DNA of 64,000 nt from Vibrio sp. SCSIO 43136 (GCF_023716565.1 NZ_CP071849.1:1116001-1180000), one strand, 5' to 3'. Positions 36,691 to 46,432 are shown, numbered from the stretch's first letter. Made by a program: numbers and translations. The notes: a model not told the origin generated them from the letters alone.

Positions 36691-38211
36691 GTGGAACATC
36701 AATTTGAACATGATCTAGTGGTTATTGGTGGTGGCATTAATGGTGTAGCTATTGCGGCAGATGCAGCAGGACGCGGCTTGAATGTGGCCCTATTTGAAAT
36801 GTCCGATCTCGCCTCTGCAACTTCCTCAGCAAGCAGCAAACTCATTCATGGTGGTTTACGTTATTTAGAACATTACGAGTTTCGATTAGTGAGTGAAGCA
36901 TTGGCAGAGCGTGAAGTGCTATTAAAAAATGCGCCGCACTTAGTTTCACCACTACGCTTTCGACTGCCACATCGCCCTCACCTACGCCCAGCATGGATGA
37001 TTCGTACTGGTCTTTTCATGTATGACCATCTCGGTAAACGAGTATCGCTGGCGGGCAGTCATAATGTTCGCTTTACTAGTCAAGACCCGCTCAAACCCGA
37101 AATGAAGAAGGGTTTCGAATACTCAGACTGTTATGTTGATGACGCCCGCTTAGTCGTTACCAATGCCGTTTCAGCGAAGCAGAATGGTGCAAAGATTCAC
37201 ACTCAGACCAAGTGCATCGATGCCAAGCCTCGCAACAATGGTTGGGTAGTGACATTACAAAAGCCAGATGGTCAAACCTTTACGGTAACAACAAAAGTTC
37301 TGGTCAATGCCGCAGGTCCTTGGGTTGCTAGCTTGTATCAAAACCAGATCCATCAAGCTTCGCCGAATCAGATCCGATTGGTCAAAGGAAGCCATATTGT
37401 TGTGCCAAAGATCCATGACCAACCTCAGGCCTATATCCTGCAAAATGAAGATCAACGCATTGTTTTCGTTATTCCCTATCAAAAAGATTTCTCTCTGGTA
37501 GGAACCACAGACGTGGATTACAAAGGCGATCCGGCCAAAGTGGAGATTGATAATGATGAGATTGAGTATTTATGTGAAGTTGTCAATCAGCACTTCACGA
37601 ACCCAATCACCCCACAAGATGTCGTGACGACTTGGTCGGGTGTACGTCCTTTGCTGGCCGACGAATCAGATAGCGCGCAAGAAGTGACGCGTGACTACAC
37701 CATGGAACGCGAGCAAATCGATGGTGCAGAAATTGTTTCCATTTTCGGTGGAAAAATCACCACCTATCGTAAATTAGGTCAAGCTGCGGTGAACAAGATC
37801 GCAGATCTCTTCCCACAAATGGGCTTAGATTGGACTGCAGACACGCCACTTCCAGGCGGCGATATCGAATCAAGAGAAGCACTTCAAGCCAAATTGAAGT
37901 CTAGATATGTTTGGATGGAAGATGAGCTCATTGAGCGCTGGGTAAACTACTACGGTTCTCGTACCCATCAGCTACTCGAGGGTGTTAACGATGAAAATGA
38001 TTTGGGCGAACACTTTGGCCATGGTCTTTATCAATCCGAAGTAGACTTCCTAATCGATAACGAGTGGGTCGTGTTCAGTGAGGATCTTCTTTGGCGCCGG
38101 GGCAAGCTAGGGCTTAGATTCAGCCAAGATCAAATCGCACGGTTAGACCAATATCTCGCCAGCCGCATGGATACAGTGTCTAAACATGGTATAGATGAAA
38201 AAATTGCTTAA
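36691..38211 (+). CDS. glpD: Aerobic glycerol-3-phosphate dehydrogenase
   Basis: A 506-residue FAD enzyme that oxidises sn-glycerol-3-phosphate to dihydroxyacetone phosphate, passing electrons to quinone at the inner membrane. FAD-binding VIGGGINGVAIAADAAGRGL is at residues 11-30, followed by SKLIHGGLRYLE near residue 52 and SIFGGKITTYRKLG near residue 350. The frame opens upstream at 36610, but the GTG at 36691, after GAGGAAG, gives the normal GlpD N-terminus. No glpF/K neighbours are present. It ends in a strong bidirectional terminator. Confidence 0.96.
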   Translation: MEHQFEHDLVVIGGGINGVAIAADAAGRGLNVALFEMSDLASATSSASSKLIHGGLRYLEHYEFRLVSEALAEREVLLKNAPHLVSPLRFRLPHRPHLRPAWMIRTGLFMYDHLGKRVSLAGSHNVRFTSQDPLKPEMKKGFEYSDCYVDDARLVVTNAVSAKQNGAKIHTQTKCIDAKPRNNGWVVTLQKPDGQTFTVTTKVLVNAAGPWVASLYQNQIHQASPNQIRLVKGSHIVVPKIHDQPQAYILQNEDQRIVFVIPYQKDFSLVGTTDVDYKGDPAKVEIDNDEIEYLCEVVNQHFTNPITPQDVVTTWSGVRPLLADESDSAQEVTRDYTMEREQIDGAEIVSIFGGKITTYRKLGQAAVNKIADLFPQMGLDWTADTPLPGGDIESREALQAKLKSRYVWMEDELIERWVNYYGSRTHQLLEGVNDENDLGEHFGHGLYQSEVDFLIDNEWVVFSEDLLWRRGKLGLRFSQDQIARLDQYLASRMDTVSKHGIDEKIA

Positions 38212-38234
38212 CTAAACACACTTCTCTCCACCCA

Positions 38235-38284
38235 CTAAAACGAAGAAGCCATCACTACATTGAGTGATGGCTTCTTCGTTTTAG
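38235..38284. terminator. Bidirectional terminator, glpD / histidine kinase
   Basis: A 22-bp perfect stem (38235-38256 with 38263-38284), loop of six bases, with A and T at the ends. Confidence 0.95.
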
Positions 38285-38317
38285 TTTTCGATACTCACTC
38301 TGAGTTAAAAGTCACTA

Positions 38318-40324
38318 TCAAATGTTTGCCATTTCTTTGTCGGTCGCTAACACCAAAGGCACCGAGATGTTAAATACCGCTCCTTGTCCAAGTTCGGAGT
38401 GACACTCAATCTTACCTTGAAGCAATTGGGTTACCAGGTTATAGATAATATTCGCTCCTAGCCCGCTGCCTCCTTTGCCCCGCTTGGTGGTAATGAAAGG
38501 CTCAAATATCTTGTTAACCAGTTTTTGGTCGATGCCTTTACCACTATCGCGATATTCGATATGCAAATGGGTATCGTCATTGGAGATCTTGAAAGATACG
38601 ATTCTGTCTCCATCCCAGTCTTCAAAACCATGTTTGATAGAGTTAGTGATCAGGTTGGTATAAACCTGGATGTACCCACTAGGGTAACTGTCAATCACGA
38701 TATCGTCTGGACACTCTATTTCGTATTTAACCTGAGCGACTTTCAACTCATGGGAAAGTGACAACAAAACTTTGTCCAAGTTATCTCGAACGTTAAACGA
38801 ATATATCTCTTGGCTAGTTTGGTCCACAGCAACTTGTTTAAAACTCGACACAAGCTGCTCTGCCCGAGACAAATTTGAAGTAAGAATGTCTGTCGACTCC
38901 TTAAGTGAACCAAGCGCTGCTGAAAACTGAGTTTTAGACAACTTACCTGAATCAAATCCCTCTTGAAGTACGCGCAGTTTCTCCTCTATGAAACTTGTTG
39001 CAGTAACGCTAATACCAAGTGGAGTATTGATTTCATGGGCAACACCGCCCACGAGTCCACCCAAAGAAGCCATTTTTTCTGCCTCAATCAAAGATGCTTG
39101 GGTGTTTTCTAATTCTGATAGCGTAGTCGACAATTCAAGGTTAGCTTGCTCTAGTGAAAGGGTTCTATCCGTCACTTTTTGCTCTAATTGCTGGTTGAGC
39201 GTAATCAATGCATTTTCAGTATTGGTCAACTCAGTCACGTCTACACCGAAGCAAATTACCCTGCTCAACTCTCTGTTTCGAATCAATCGCCATTGCACGT
39301 ACCGCTCTTCACCTCGGCAATCGGTCATATTAAGTACCAACTCGAACTCAGGGATATTTTCAAGCAACTCGAAACGACTCTGGCGGTCGATATCTTCATC
39401 GACAAAGTAATCGAACCAATTTTTATCTAATAGCTCTGCCTCAGGAACACCGAGTAGATCTTCAACTTCTCGGTTGGCCAATTGAATAATAAAGTCTTCG
39501 GTCAAAGAACAAATTAGCGATGGCGATGACTGGATAATGACTTTAGTAAAATCGCGTTCATACGCCAACTGCCCGTTCATTTTTCTACGTTTTTCCAACT
39601 GCGTGGAGACGTTTTCGTGCAACTTGTTAATCGACTCGACCAAAATGTCTATTTCATCGTGTTGGGTTTTACGATGCAGCTTGAGTTTTTTCGTTAACTC
39701 TTCTTCACTCGAGTCGCTATTGATTTGGAAGAAATGAGAAATACGGTTGATGTGACGCGTCATCACTTGGTAAACGATAAAAAGCACACAGAACGTTACG
39801 ACTAGGTTTATTAGCAATTGCGTTTGCAAAATCACCCAAGCCTTTTTCACCAACTTATCGTAGAGCGACGTATATGAGGCTTCGATCACCAGCACCCCGA
39901 TTTTTTCGTTGCTGTGCGTGAGATCAACACTTTTCTTGAGCTCGTTGGTCTCAGCGCTAGCGCCAGTATCCACTGATAAGCTTAAATCGCCGTTGTGATA
40001 AGAGTAAACGGCAACGTACTCCACACTAGGCAGGTTTTTGATCCCGTTAACTTGGATGCTCATCTGCTCTTCATCCAAGTTCCAAAGACTATTTGCAATA
40101 GAGGACGTCACCGTAGTATCGATTCGTTCGATGGAGTGCTTAAGCTCTTCCTTCTCAGCTTTAAGTTCCCAAACGAGTTGTATACTGGCGATACCCAGTG
40201 CCATTAAAAAGCCGCATACCAGCGTATAGAAGAACAAACGAACCGCAATACTACGCTTTCGTTCAACTTCCATTCCTTGCTCTTCGCGAGCGTTAAATTG
40301 AGATTCGGTTTTGTGCGTATCCAT
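38318..40324 (-). CDS. Membrane sensor histidine kinase with PAS
   Basis: A 668-residue kinase: TM1 about residues 28-50, a periplasmic sensor, TM2 about 165-185, a linker, a PAS domain about 260-375, a coiled coil, then the phosphoacceptor GGVAHEINTPLG near residue 430 and an HATPase domain. N, G1 and G2 boxes are seen (NLITNSIKHGFED, DSGKGIDQK, GKGGSGLGANI). ATG 40324 follows AAGGTG; an earlier in-frame GTG also exists. Divergent from a REC-DUF3369-HD-GYP protein, likely its partner. Confidence 0.93.
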   Translation of the reverse strand: MDTHKTESQFNAREEQGMEVERKRSIAVRLFFYTLVCGFLMALGIASIQLVWELKAEKEELKHSIERIDTTVTSSIANSLWNLDEEQMSIQVNGIKNLPSVEYVAVYSYHNGDLSLSVDTGASAETNELKKSVDLTHSNEKIGVLVIEASYTSLYDKLVKKAWVILQTQLLINLVVTFCVLFIVYQVMTRHINRISHFFQINSDSSEEELTKKLKLHRKTQHDEIDILVESINKLHENVSTQLEKRRKMNGQLAYERDFTKVIIQSSPSLICSLTEDFIIQLANREVEDLLGVPEAELLDKNWFDYFVDEDIDRQSRFELLENIPEFELVLNMTDCRGEERYVQWRLIRNRELSRVICFGVDVTELTNTENALITLNQQLEQKVTDRTLSLEQANLELSTTLSELENTQASLIEAEKMASLGGLVGGVAHEINTPLGISVTATSFIEEKLRVLQEGFDSGKLSKTQFSAALGSLKESTDILTSNLSRAEQLVSSFKQVAVDQTSQEIYSFNVRDNLDKVLLSLSHELKVAQVKYEIECPDDIVIDSYPSGYIQVYTNLITNSIKHGFEDWDGDRIVSFKISNDDTHLHIEYRDSGKGIDQKLVNKIFEPFITTKRGKGGSGLGANIIYNLVTQLLQGKIECHSELGQGAVFNISVPLVLATDKEMANI

Positions 40325-40576
40325 TGTCACCTTACTCAGTTAACGAGCTAAAGAAAAAAGCCCTGACGTTCTTCTCCAGTATAGACCCAAGTATCAGACT
40401 TTCTTGAAAATGCATAACTTTTTATGTGCGTGAAGTAGGATAAATACCAACAGGCTGTGTAGTTGTTCAAAAAATCAATAACGCTTGTGCCAGAGAGAAA
40501 AAACTCTACTACACTCAATACATAATCAAAAAATGCGCTAAAAGTGTACTGTTCACACGGAGTTATGAGGTGAGTA

Positions 40577-42094
40577 ATGGGAAATGACGACCAGTTTCTA
40601 TTCTCTGAAGCAGAAGATGAGTTGGTGAGTGAAGAGTTGGAACAGTGGAATATCTTAATCGTTGATGACGACAAAGATATCCACCGTGTAACTCAATTCG
40701 TTTTAAGTGATTTCAATTATCTAGGTAAGTCTCTGAACTTTATTAATGCCTATTCAGCAGAAGAGGCGCGAGAAATATTCCGTACCCACACAGATATTGC
40801 AGTGGTATTTCTTGACGTTGTCATGGAATCCAACCATGCAGGGTTAGAATTTGTCGATTGGCTTAGAATGGAGTTTGGAAATACCACCAGCCGAATCATA
40901 TTGCGTACCGGCCAACCTGGTGACGCACCAGAGTCTGAAGTGATCAAAAAATATGAGATCAATGACTATAAGAACAAGACCGAACTAACGGCAACAAAAC
41001 TCAATACCACTCTTTGTGCGGCGCTGCGTTCTTATCGAGACATCATGGTAATTGAGAACACTAAAAAGGGACTCAACACCATCATTAACTCGTCTGCTTC
41101 TATATTGGTTGAAGCAGACGGCACACATTGGTTAGACGGTATCTTGTCACAACTTAGTGCGCTGCTTCAGTTAGGGGAGGTGCACGCATTCAATTTTGCA
41201 GCTCAAGAAGTTCAGGGGAAATGGCAGGTAGTTGCTTCGTCTAAAGGCGGTGAAGCGTTGATTGGAAAGAATCTCAATGAGTTTATTTCATGCTCCATCG
41301 AAGATGTCGCCAACAGCGCTGAAAGATATATCCGTGCTGGGGAAGAAGAGTTTTTGATCCCAGTTAAAGTCAATAAGAGCGTGGGTTTGCTTGTCGTTCA
41401 TTGCCCGGAAAAACGTCTTAATGAAAACATTGAGATTTTGGATCTGTTTATCCGAAATATCACCATCGCCTACGAAAAAGTTATTCTGCTCAACGAGGTG
41501 CGAGATACACAAAAAGAGATCGCTTACCGTCTAGGTGAAGTGGTTGAAACACGCTCTAAGGAGTCAGGAAGCCACGTTAAACGTGTTGCAGAAATTTCCA
41601 TGTTCCTTGGGTTAAAATACGGTCTCAGTGAAGAGTTTGCCGCCAAAATTCGGCTGGCATCACCACTGCATGATATCGGAAAAATAGCTATTCCAGATGC
41701 GGTTTTAAATAAGCCCGGTAAACTGGACTCGGACGAATGGAATGTGATGATGTCTCATGCTGAAGTAGGCGCAGAGATCCTAAGAGGTTCAAACTTAGAG
41801 ATCTTAAACATTGCGGCGAATATCGCAGCCTACCATCATGAGAAATGGGACGGTTCGGGCTACCCGACTAAGATTTCGGGAGAAGACATTCCTATTGAAG
41901 CACGTATCACCGCTGTAGCCGATGTCTTCGACGCTCTCGCCTCAAAGCGGTGCTATAAAGACCCTTGGCCTGCTGAGAAGATCTATGATTTGATCAAATC
42001 GGAACATGGAAAGCACTTTGACCCAAGGTTGGTTGATATCTTCCTCGAAAATTTTGATGAGCTTCAACAAATTAGAAACTCTTATCCAGACTAA
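40577..42094 (+). CDS. Response regulator with DUF3369 and HD-GYP c-di-GMP phosphodiesterase
   Basis: A 505-residue cytoplasmic protein in three parts. A REC domain (about residues 22-145) has acidic pocket IVDDDKD, phospho-Asp in VFLDVVME and the Lys in YKNKTEL. DUF3369 follows (about 150-310). The HD-GYP domain has HDIGKIAIPD near residue 373 and HHEKWDGSGYP near 423, both intact, so hydrolysis of c-di-GMP to pGpG/GMP is expected. It is divergent from the histidine kinase, and phosphorylation by that kinase is the simplest reading. Confidence 0.94.
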   Translation: MGNDDQFLFSEAEDELVSEELEQWNILIVDDDKDIHRVTQFVLSDFNYLGKSLNFINAYSAEEAREIFRTHTDIAVVFLDVVMESNHAGLEFVDWLRMEFGNTTSRIILRTGQPGDAPESEVIKKYEINDYKNKTELTATKLNTTLCAALRSYRDIMVIENTKKGLNTIINSSASILVEADGTHWLDGILSQLSALLQLGEVHAFNFAAQEVQGKWQVVASSKGGEALIGKNLNEFISCSIEDVANSAERYIRAGEEEFLIPVKVNKSVGLLVVHCPEKRLNENIEILDLFIRNITIAYEKVILLNEVRDTQKEIAYRLGEVVETRSKESGSHVKRVAEISMFLGLKYGLSEEFAAKIRLASPLHDIGKIAIPDAVLNKPGKLDSDEWNVMMSHAEVGAEILRGSNLEILNIAANIAAYHHEKWDGSGYPTKISGEDIPIEARITAVADVFDALASKRCYKDPWPAEKIYDLIKSEHGKHFDPRLVDIFLENFDELQQIRNSYPD

Positions 42095-42107
42095 TAGTTT
42101 GGGCGCA

Positions 42108-42136
42108 TAGAAAAAGGGGCATTGCCCCTTTTTCTA
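42108..42136. terminator. Bidirectional terminator
   Basis: Stem TAGAAAAAGGGGC / GCCCCTTTTTCTA with loop ATT, between the HD-GYP gene and the convergent ArsR-type gene. Confidence 0.9.
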
Positions 42137-42157
42137 CTATTAAACCTAAAATTTATA

Positions 42158-42496
42158 TCAATTCTCTTGCAACTGCATATCCATATACGCAGTTAAAGCT
42201 TCTTCACTGTCGTCCCATGAAGGTTCAAAAATAGAAAGCCATTGATTGATTGCGACAATCGGTTCTCGATTCAGTGAGCATATATGTTCACGCCCCACTA
42301 TGTTACGCCGTAACAACCCAGCCCTTTCAAGGATCTTTAGATGTTTTGTCACTGCGGACTTCGACAGTGGATTAGGCAAATCAAAATCTTTGACCGCACA
42401 CTCACCCTTTGCTAATTGGTGCACAATAGCGCGCCGAGTTTCATCATTCAGCGCCATAAAAACATAGTCGAGTTCAGGTTTTATTTTTAAATTCAT
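42158..42496 (-). CDS. ArsR-family winged-helix regulator
   Basis: A 112-residue DNA-binding protein. The winged helix-turn-helix covers about residues 12-80, with LNDETRRAIVHQLAKGE and PLSKSAVTKHLKILERAGLL as the recognition region. There is no CxC-type metal site, so this is probably a non-metal ArsR member. Such regulators often sit beside a SRPBCC (AHSA1-like) gene, but none is seen here. The target is unknown. Confidence 0.88.
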   Translation of the reverse strand: MNLKIKPELDYVFMALNDETRRAIVHQLAKGECAVKDFDLPNPLSKSAVTKHLKILERAGLLRRNIVGREHICSLNREPIVAINQWLSIFEPSWDDSEEALTAYMDMQLQEN

Positions 42497-42805
42497 AAAC
42501 TAAAGGTAGATGTCGCCTTTCCAGAAGTCAATCTCACCACACTATAGGCATAAGTGATGGATTTTACCTATCCGAAAGTGGTAGCTATCTTTTTTCACAC
42601 CCTATTATCAGGTTTCTTGCGATGCATTGGTTTAACATCATATAAAATATCAAACCTTGATATAGATCATTAATTTATAAAGCTAATACACGGAATAATG
42701 CAGCCCCTTGCGAGTAAATGAAAGATAAAGTAAGACCAATTACACTACTTCTGCCTTATCTCTCATCGAAAGCGACCAACTTAAACATCAAGCAATGGGG
42801 TAAGC
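42497..42805. promoter_or_regulatory. Regulatory region with a TATCAA palindrome and an FNR-like box
   Basis: A perfect 7-bp-arm palindrome, ATATCAA-ACC-TTGATAT (42647-42663), overlaps TTGAT-ATAG-ATCAT (42657-42670), which matches the FNR consensus TTGAT-N4-ATCAA at nine of ten positions. Both lie 140-160 bases before the Gate-domain operon. Anaerobic control is possible. Confidence 0.45.
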
Positions 42806-43528
42806 ATGTCACATTCGACGACTACCGAGCGCAAAGTCTCTATAGGCTGTTATATTGCGCTAGCCTTCGCAGTTGTATTCTTCTCAGGACTTATGCAGTC
42901 TGAGCAATGGTATGGCGTTTTTGATTTCACCACTCTAAACGGCGCATTTGGCCAAGTAGCCTATGGCGTTCAGGAGACTGCCGACGGCGTTGAAGCGATG
43001 ACAACGACCTTAAGAGGTAAAGGCGGTCATGGTGCAAGAGACGGTTTCTTATTTGCGCTCACTTTGATACCTACTGTGATGTTTGCGTTAGGCATGATTA
43101 ACGTCCTTGAACATTACGGCGCACTTGACGCAGCACGCAAGCTTCTTACCCCACTTCTCCGCCCTCTTCTTACTATTCCTGGCAGCTCTGGCCTTGCTCT
43201 AATTGCTTCCCTTCAAAGTGCCGATGCTGGTGCTGCGATGACTCGTCAGCTCAAAGATGAAAAGCAAATAAATGACCGTGAAGCTAGCATTTTTGCCATG
43301 TTTCAATTTAGCGCAGGCGCAACCATTGTTAACTTCTTTTCCTCTGGCGCAGTGCTATTCACTTTGGCATACGCCGATGGCTCAATGGCTGTGACCTCAT
43401 CGATTGGACTTGCGATTGGCATGATCTTCATCTTCAAATTTGTTGGCGCAAACTTATTCCGCCTTTACCTCAATATCACTGACCGCAAGCCAACTAAGAG
43501 TGAAACTCTGTCTGAGGAGAATGCATAA
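42806..43528 (+). CDS. Gate-domain membrane protein, YjiH/SpmA-like
   Basis: A 240-residue membrane protein with about five hydrophobic segments and one nucleoside-recognition (Gate) domain from about residue 90 (MINVLEHYGALDAARKLLTP; QSADAGAAMTRQLKDEK). The ATG at 42806 has GGGGTAAGC ahead. Its stop overlaps the start of the next gene (ATAATGAG), so the pair is translationally coupled. Together with the next gene it resembles the E. coli yjiH-yjiG pair. Confidence 0.88.
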   Translation: MSHSTTTERKVSIGCYIALAFAVVFFSGLMQSEQWYGVFDFTTLNGAFGQVAYGVQETADGVEAMTTTLRGKGGHGARDGFLFALTLIPTVMFALGMINVLEHYGALDAARKLLTPLLRPLLTIPGSSGLALIASLQSADAGAAMTRQLKDEKQINDREASIFAMFQFSAGATIVNFFSSGAVLFTLAYADGSMAVTSSIGLAIGMIFIFKFVGANLFRLYLNITDRKPTKSETLSEENA

Positions 43529-43989
43529 TGAGCACCACTAAAAAACCGATGATCACTGACATCTTTGTCGAGGGTGCGAAGAAAGGTTGGACCATCGCCA
43601 CTATGTCGACCGTACCCAATGTATTAATGGCGTTTGTCCTCATTAAAGCGCTGCAAATTACTGGCGCACTAGAAATGATGGGCAGTGTGTTTGCGCCAGT
43701 GATGGCTGTTTTTGGTCTTCCTGGAGAAGCTGCTGCGGTATTGATTGGCGCTTGGATGTCTATGGGCGGCGGCGTTGGCGTTGTGATCAGCCTTTTTGAC
43801 CAAGGGTTACTGAATGGCGATCATATTGCAATTCTTGCTCCAGCAATCTACCTAATGGGCTCTCAAGTTCAATACATCGGCCGAGTGTTAGGTCCAGTTA
43901 ATATCGAAGGTCGCCATTTGCCAGTGATGGTAATTATTTCTATCATCAACGCCTTCGGTGCGATGTTTGCCATGAATATTTTAATGTAA
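43528..43989 (+). CDS. yjiG: Gate-domain membrane protein, YjiG family
   Basis: A 153-residue membrane protein, the same length as E. coli YjiG. About four hydrophobic segments and a Gate motif (IGAWMSMGGGVGVVISLFDQ near residues 71-90) are seen. The start overlaps the preceding gene's stop. It probably forms a two-subunit carrier with it. The M20 peptidase starts 11 bases downstream. Confidence 0.88.
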   Translation: MSTTKKPMITDIFVEGAKKGWTIATMSTVPNVLMAFVLIKALQITGALEMMGSVFAPVMAVFGLPGEAAAVLIGAWMSMGGGVGVVISLFDQGLLNGDHIAILAPAIYLMGSQVQYIGRVLGPVNIEGRHLPVMVIISIINAFGAMFAMNILM

Positions 43990-43999
43990 GGAAACCGCC

Positions 44000-45121
44000 A
44001 TGAATTTTTGCCTCGAAAGCTACTTGGATGAGCTTCGCCCACTCGTTGACGTCGATTGTGGTACCTACACCTTGGAGGGCATCGAACATATTGCCAACCA
44101 ATTTACTCACAAGTATGAAGCAATCGATTGGCAGGTTAAACGCATAGACTGTGGCCGTGCTGGGGTTGGTCTTGAGATCCGCAATAAACCAGACAATCAA
44201 AAGATTGATGTCATGCTCGTTGGCCATATGGACACCGTGTTCCCACTAGGTACTACAGCCAAACGTCCTATGACAGTGGATAGTAAGAAAGCGTATGGCC
44301 CAGGTGTCTCTGATATGAAATCTGGCCTGCTGAATATCGTGTACGCCATGCGAAACTTGGATCCAAATGTGTTGGATAAACTCTCGATCTGCGTTTGCAT
44401 GAACCCTGACGAGGAAACGGGCTCAATTGATTCGGTAGAATGGTTACAGACTGTTGCCAAACAAGCCAAAGTGGTATTAGTCGCAGAAGCGGCTCGTGCC
44501 GATGGCGGGCTAGTTAAAGCACGTAAAGGGATGGCACGTTACAAATTTGATTTCCATGGACGTGCCGCCCACGCAGGCAATGAGCCAGAAAATGGTCGCA
44601 GTGCCATCACAGAGATGGCTAATTGGATTCTTGCTATTAACGAGATGACCAACTTCGAAACAGGCACCACGCTCAATGTCGGTATTGTTTCAGGAGGAAA
44701 TGGCGCTAATATCGTTCCCGATTACGCTAGCGCTATCGTCGATGTTCGTTTTTGGGATAACCAAGAGTTTGATCAAATCGCAACGCAGTTGAACACAATG
44801 ACATCATCACCTTTTGTTGAAGGTGTAGAAATCAAGCTCACCCGCGAGGCCTATAAACCGTCAATGGTGCCAAGCGAGGAAACTAAACAGTTGATGGGCT
44901 TAGTTGAAGATTCAGCAAATGAGCTCGACATCGACATCAATTGGAAAGAAGCTGGCGGTGGTTCCGACGCCAATAACACCGCAATTCTTGGGGTACCGAC
45001 TCTAGATGGTCTTGGTCCTATCGGTGCTGGCTTCCACAGTGATGCAGAGTATCTGCTGCTTGAGTCTATTGAGCCACGTATCCGTCTACTCATGTCTGTA
45101 ATCACCAAACTAGCAAAATGA
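44000..45121 (+). CDS. M20 family metallopeptidase (carboxypeptidase-like)
   Basis: A 373-residue zinc peptidase. The metal ligands are in VGHMDTVFP (His/Asp near residue 75), PGVSDMKSG (bridging Asp), NPDEETGS (catalytic Glu and Glu ligand near residue 137), AEAARADGG and the last His in GAGFHSDAEY. The dimerisation domain is about 180-290. Members cleave peptides or N-acyl amino acids. In E. coli the yjiH-yjiG pair precedes isoaspartyl dipeptidase iadA; here an M20 enzyme fills that place. AAGGAAACC precedes the ATG. Substrate unknown. Confidence 0.92.
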   Translation: MNFCLESYLDELRPLVDVDCGTYTLEGIEHIANQFTHKYEAIDWQVKRIDCGRAGVGLEIRNKPDNQKIDVMLVGHMDTVFPLGTTAKRPMTVDSKKAYGPGVSDMKSGLLNIVYAMRNLDPNVLDKLSICVCMNPDEETGSIDSVEWLQTVAKQAKVVLVAEAARADGGLVKARKGMARYKFDFHGRAAHAGNEPENGRSAITEMANWILAINEMTNFETGTTLNVGIVSGGNGANIVPDYASAIVDVRFWDNQEFDQIATQLNTMTSSPFVEGVEIKLTREAYKPSMVPSEETKQLMGLVEDSANELDIDINWKEAGGGSDANNTAILGVPTLDGLGPIGAGFHSDAEYLLLESIEPRIRLLMSVITKLAK

Positions 45122-45152
45122 TTGCTTAGCGGCATTCATCAGATAAAAAAAG

Positions 45153-45185
45153 AGCCACTCGCATCTGCGGGTGGCTTAATTTTTT
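45153..45185 (+). terminator. Terminator after M20 peptidase
   Basis: Stem AGCCACtCGCA / TGCGgGTGGCT, followed by TAATTTTTT. Confidence 0.8.
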
Positions 45186-45592
45186 GTGTGAACAAGTTAT
45201 TCACTAAAACGTCAGTTGGCTAGGTGACCCTCGGCTTTAAAGGGTCACTTTTAGTATTGCATTCTGCGTGCCAACTTTAAGTGTCTGATTTTTGTGTTGT
45301 GTCTCGACATAATCCACCATTTATACTCACCAGTTTGCATGGTGCATTTGCAAATTGCAATTAACCGGCCAATGATGCATTTTGCAAAGGTTATTGATAC
45401 CTACCTCACTAGCGAGGGTTACGTTTTAAAGCCTGTGCAACATAGTTTGATATTCCCTATCCACCTAGGTTTTAGAAGTTTTACAATGATCATATAACCC
45501 ATTCGTCTCGTATCTTTCATTAGCGCTTGGAACTTAACTGCTACAATCTGAGTCATAATTACCAAGACTGCACTCTCACCAAGGACGTTGGA
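45186..45592. other. Intergenic region with a second hairpin and AT-rich palindromes
   Basis: About 400 bases. An 8-bp stem GTGACCCT / AGGGTCAC (45224-45231 with 45241-45248) is followed by TTTT. Further on GCATTTGCAAATTGCA-like repeats appear (around 45343-45390). No gene with a ribosome site was found, and a 67-codon open frame at 45294-45497 is not convincing. Confidence 0.4.
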
Positions 45593-46432
45593 ATGCAAAA
45601 CATCAAACGCACTGTTGCCCTACTGTTCATTGCCCTCTTCATAGCAGGATGTACGACTAAGTTTCTTTATCGCAATATCGATTGGCTTGCCACCACCTAC
45701 ATCGATGATTTTGTCAGTCTGAGCTCAGAACAAGAGCGCATGGTCGAACTCTCTATTGAAAGGTTGAGTGAATGGCATAAAGTCAGTGAGCTTCCTGAAT
45801 ACATTGCGCATTTAGAGGAACTAAAGCAGGTCGACTACAGTGTGGTAGATGTGGACTGGGTCACCAACGAACAAGAGCGGATGCGCCTTTACTCAAACAA
45901 ACTAGTCAATAAAGCAGCACCTAGCATCTATGCATTGATTACCCAACTTGATGACAAGCAAGTCGCAGAACTGCTCGATAATCTACAACAAAAACATCAA
46001 GATTATTTAGAGGAACACGACGACAAATCCGAGCAAGAAATTAGACAGGTCTACTTGGAGAAAATGGAAGAAGGCCTCGAGAAATGGGTGGGCTCACTGA
46101 CCAAAGAACAAAAAGCTTTGATGACTGACTGGTCACAGCAGGTCATGGTCACTTATCAAGCTAGGATCAGTCAGAACGTTCGCATGCATCAAGAGTTTTC
46201 GACGCTCCTTGCCAAACGTGATAACCCCAATTATTTTCAACTGACCTTAACCAAAATGCTCAACCAGCCGGAAAGCTACTACACCCAAGAGCTCGATGCT
46301 CTAATCAAACACAACCGACCGTTGGGACGTCAACTGGTCGCCGATACTTTAAACTCGCTGACGCCCAAACAGCGTAAACATCTAATCGGCGAGTTAGATT
46401 CATGGCAACAAATCGCTAAAGATCTGCAGTAG
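45593..46432 (+). CDS. DUF6279 lipoprotein
   Basis: A 279-residue lipoprotein: signal peptide with lipobox IAGC (Cys at about residue 20) followed by TTKFLYRNIDWLATTYIDDF, the conserved family start. The rest is highly helical and charged (EQERMVELSIERLSEWHK and later EEHDDKSEQEIRQVYLEKME). Function unknown. The frame opens at 45527, but AAGGACGTTGGA before the ATG at 45593 and the signal peptide mark the real start. It overlaps the convergent gene by 17 bases. Confidence 0.9.
   Translation: MQNIKRTVALLFIALFIAGCTTKFLYRNIDWLATTYIDDFVSLSSEQERMVELSIERLSEWHKVSELPEYIAHLEELKQVDYSVVDVDWVTNEQERMRLYSNKLVNKAAPSIYALITQLDDKQVAELLDNLQQKHQDYLEEHDDKSEQEIRQVYLEKMEEGLEKWVGSLTKEQKALMTDWSQQVMVTYQARISQNVRMHQEFSTLLAKRDNPNYFQLTLTKMLNQPESYYTQELDALIKHNRPLGRQLVADTLNSLTPKQRKHLIGELDSWQQIAKDLQ

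Noticed and set aside
45294..45497. A 67-codon plus-strand open frame
   Set aside because: No Shine-Dalgarno, no homology that I recognise, and an AT-rich, low-information sequence. Treated as intergenic.
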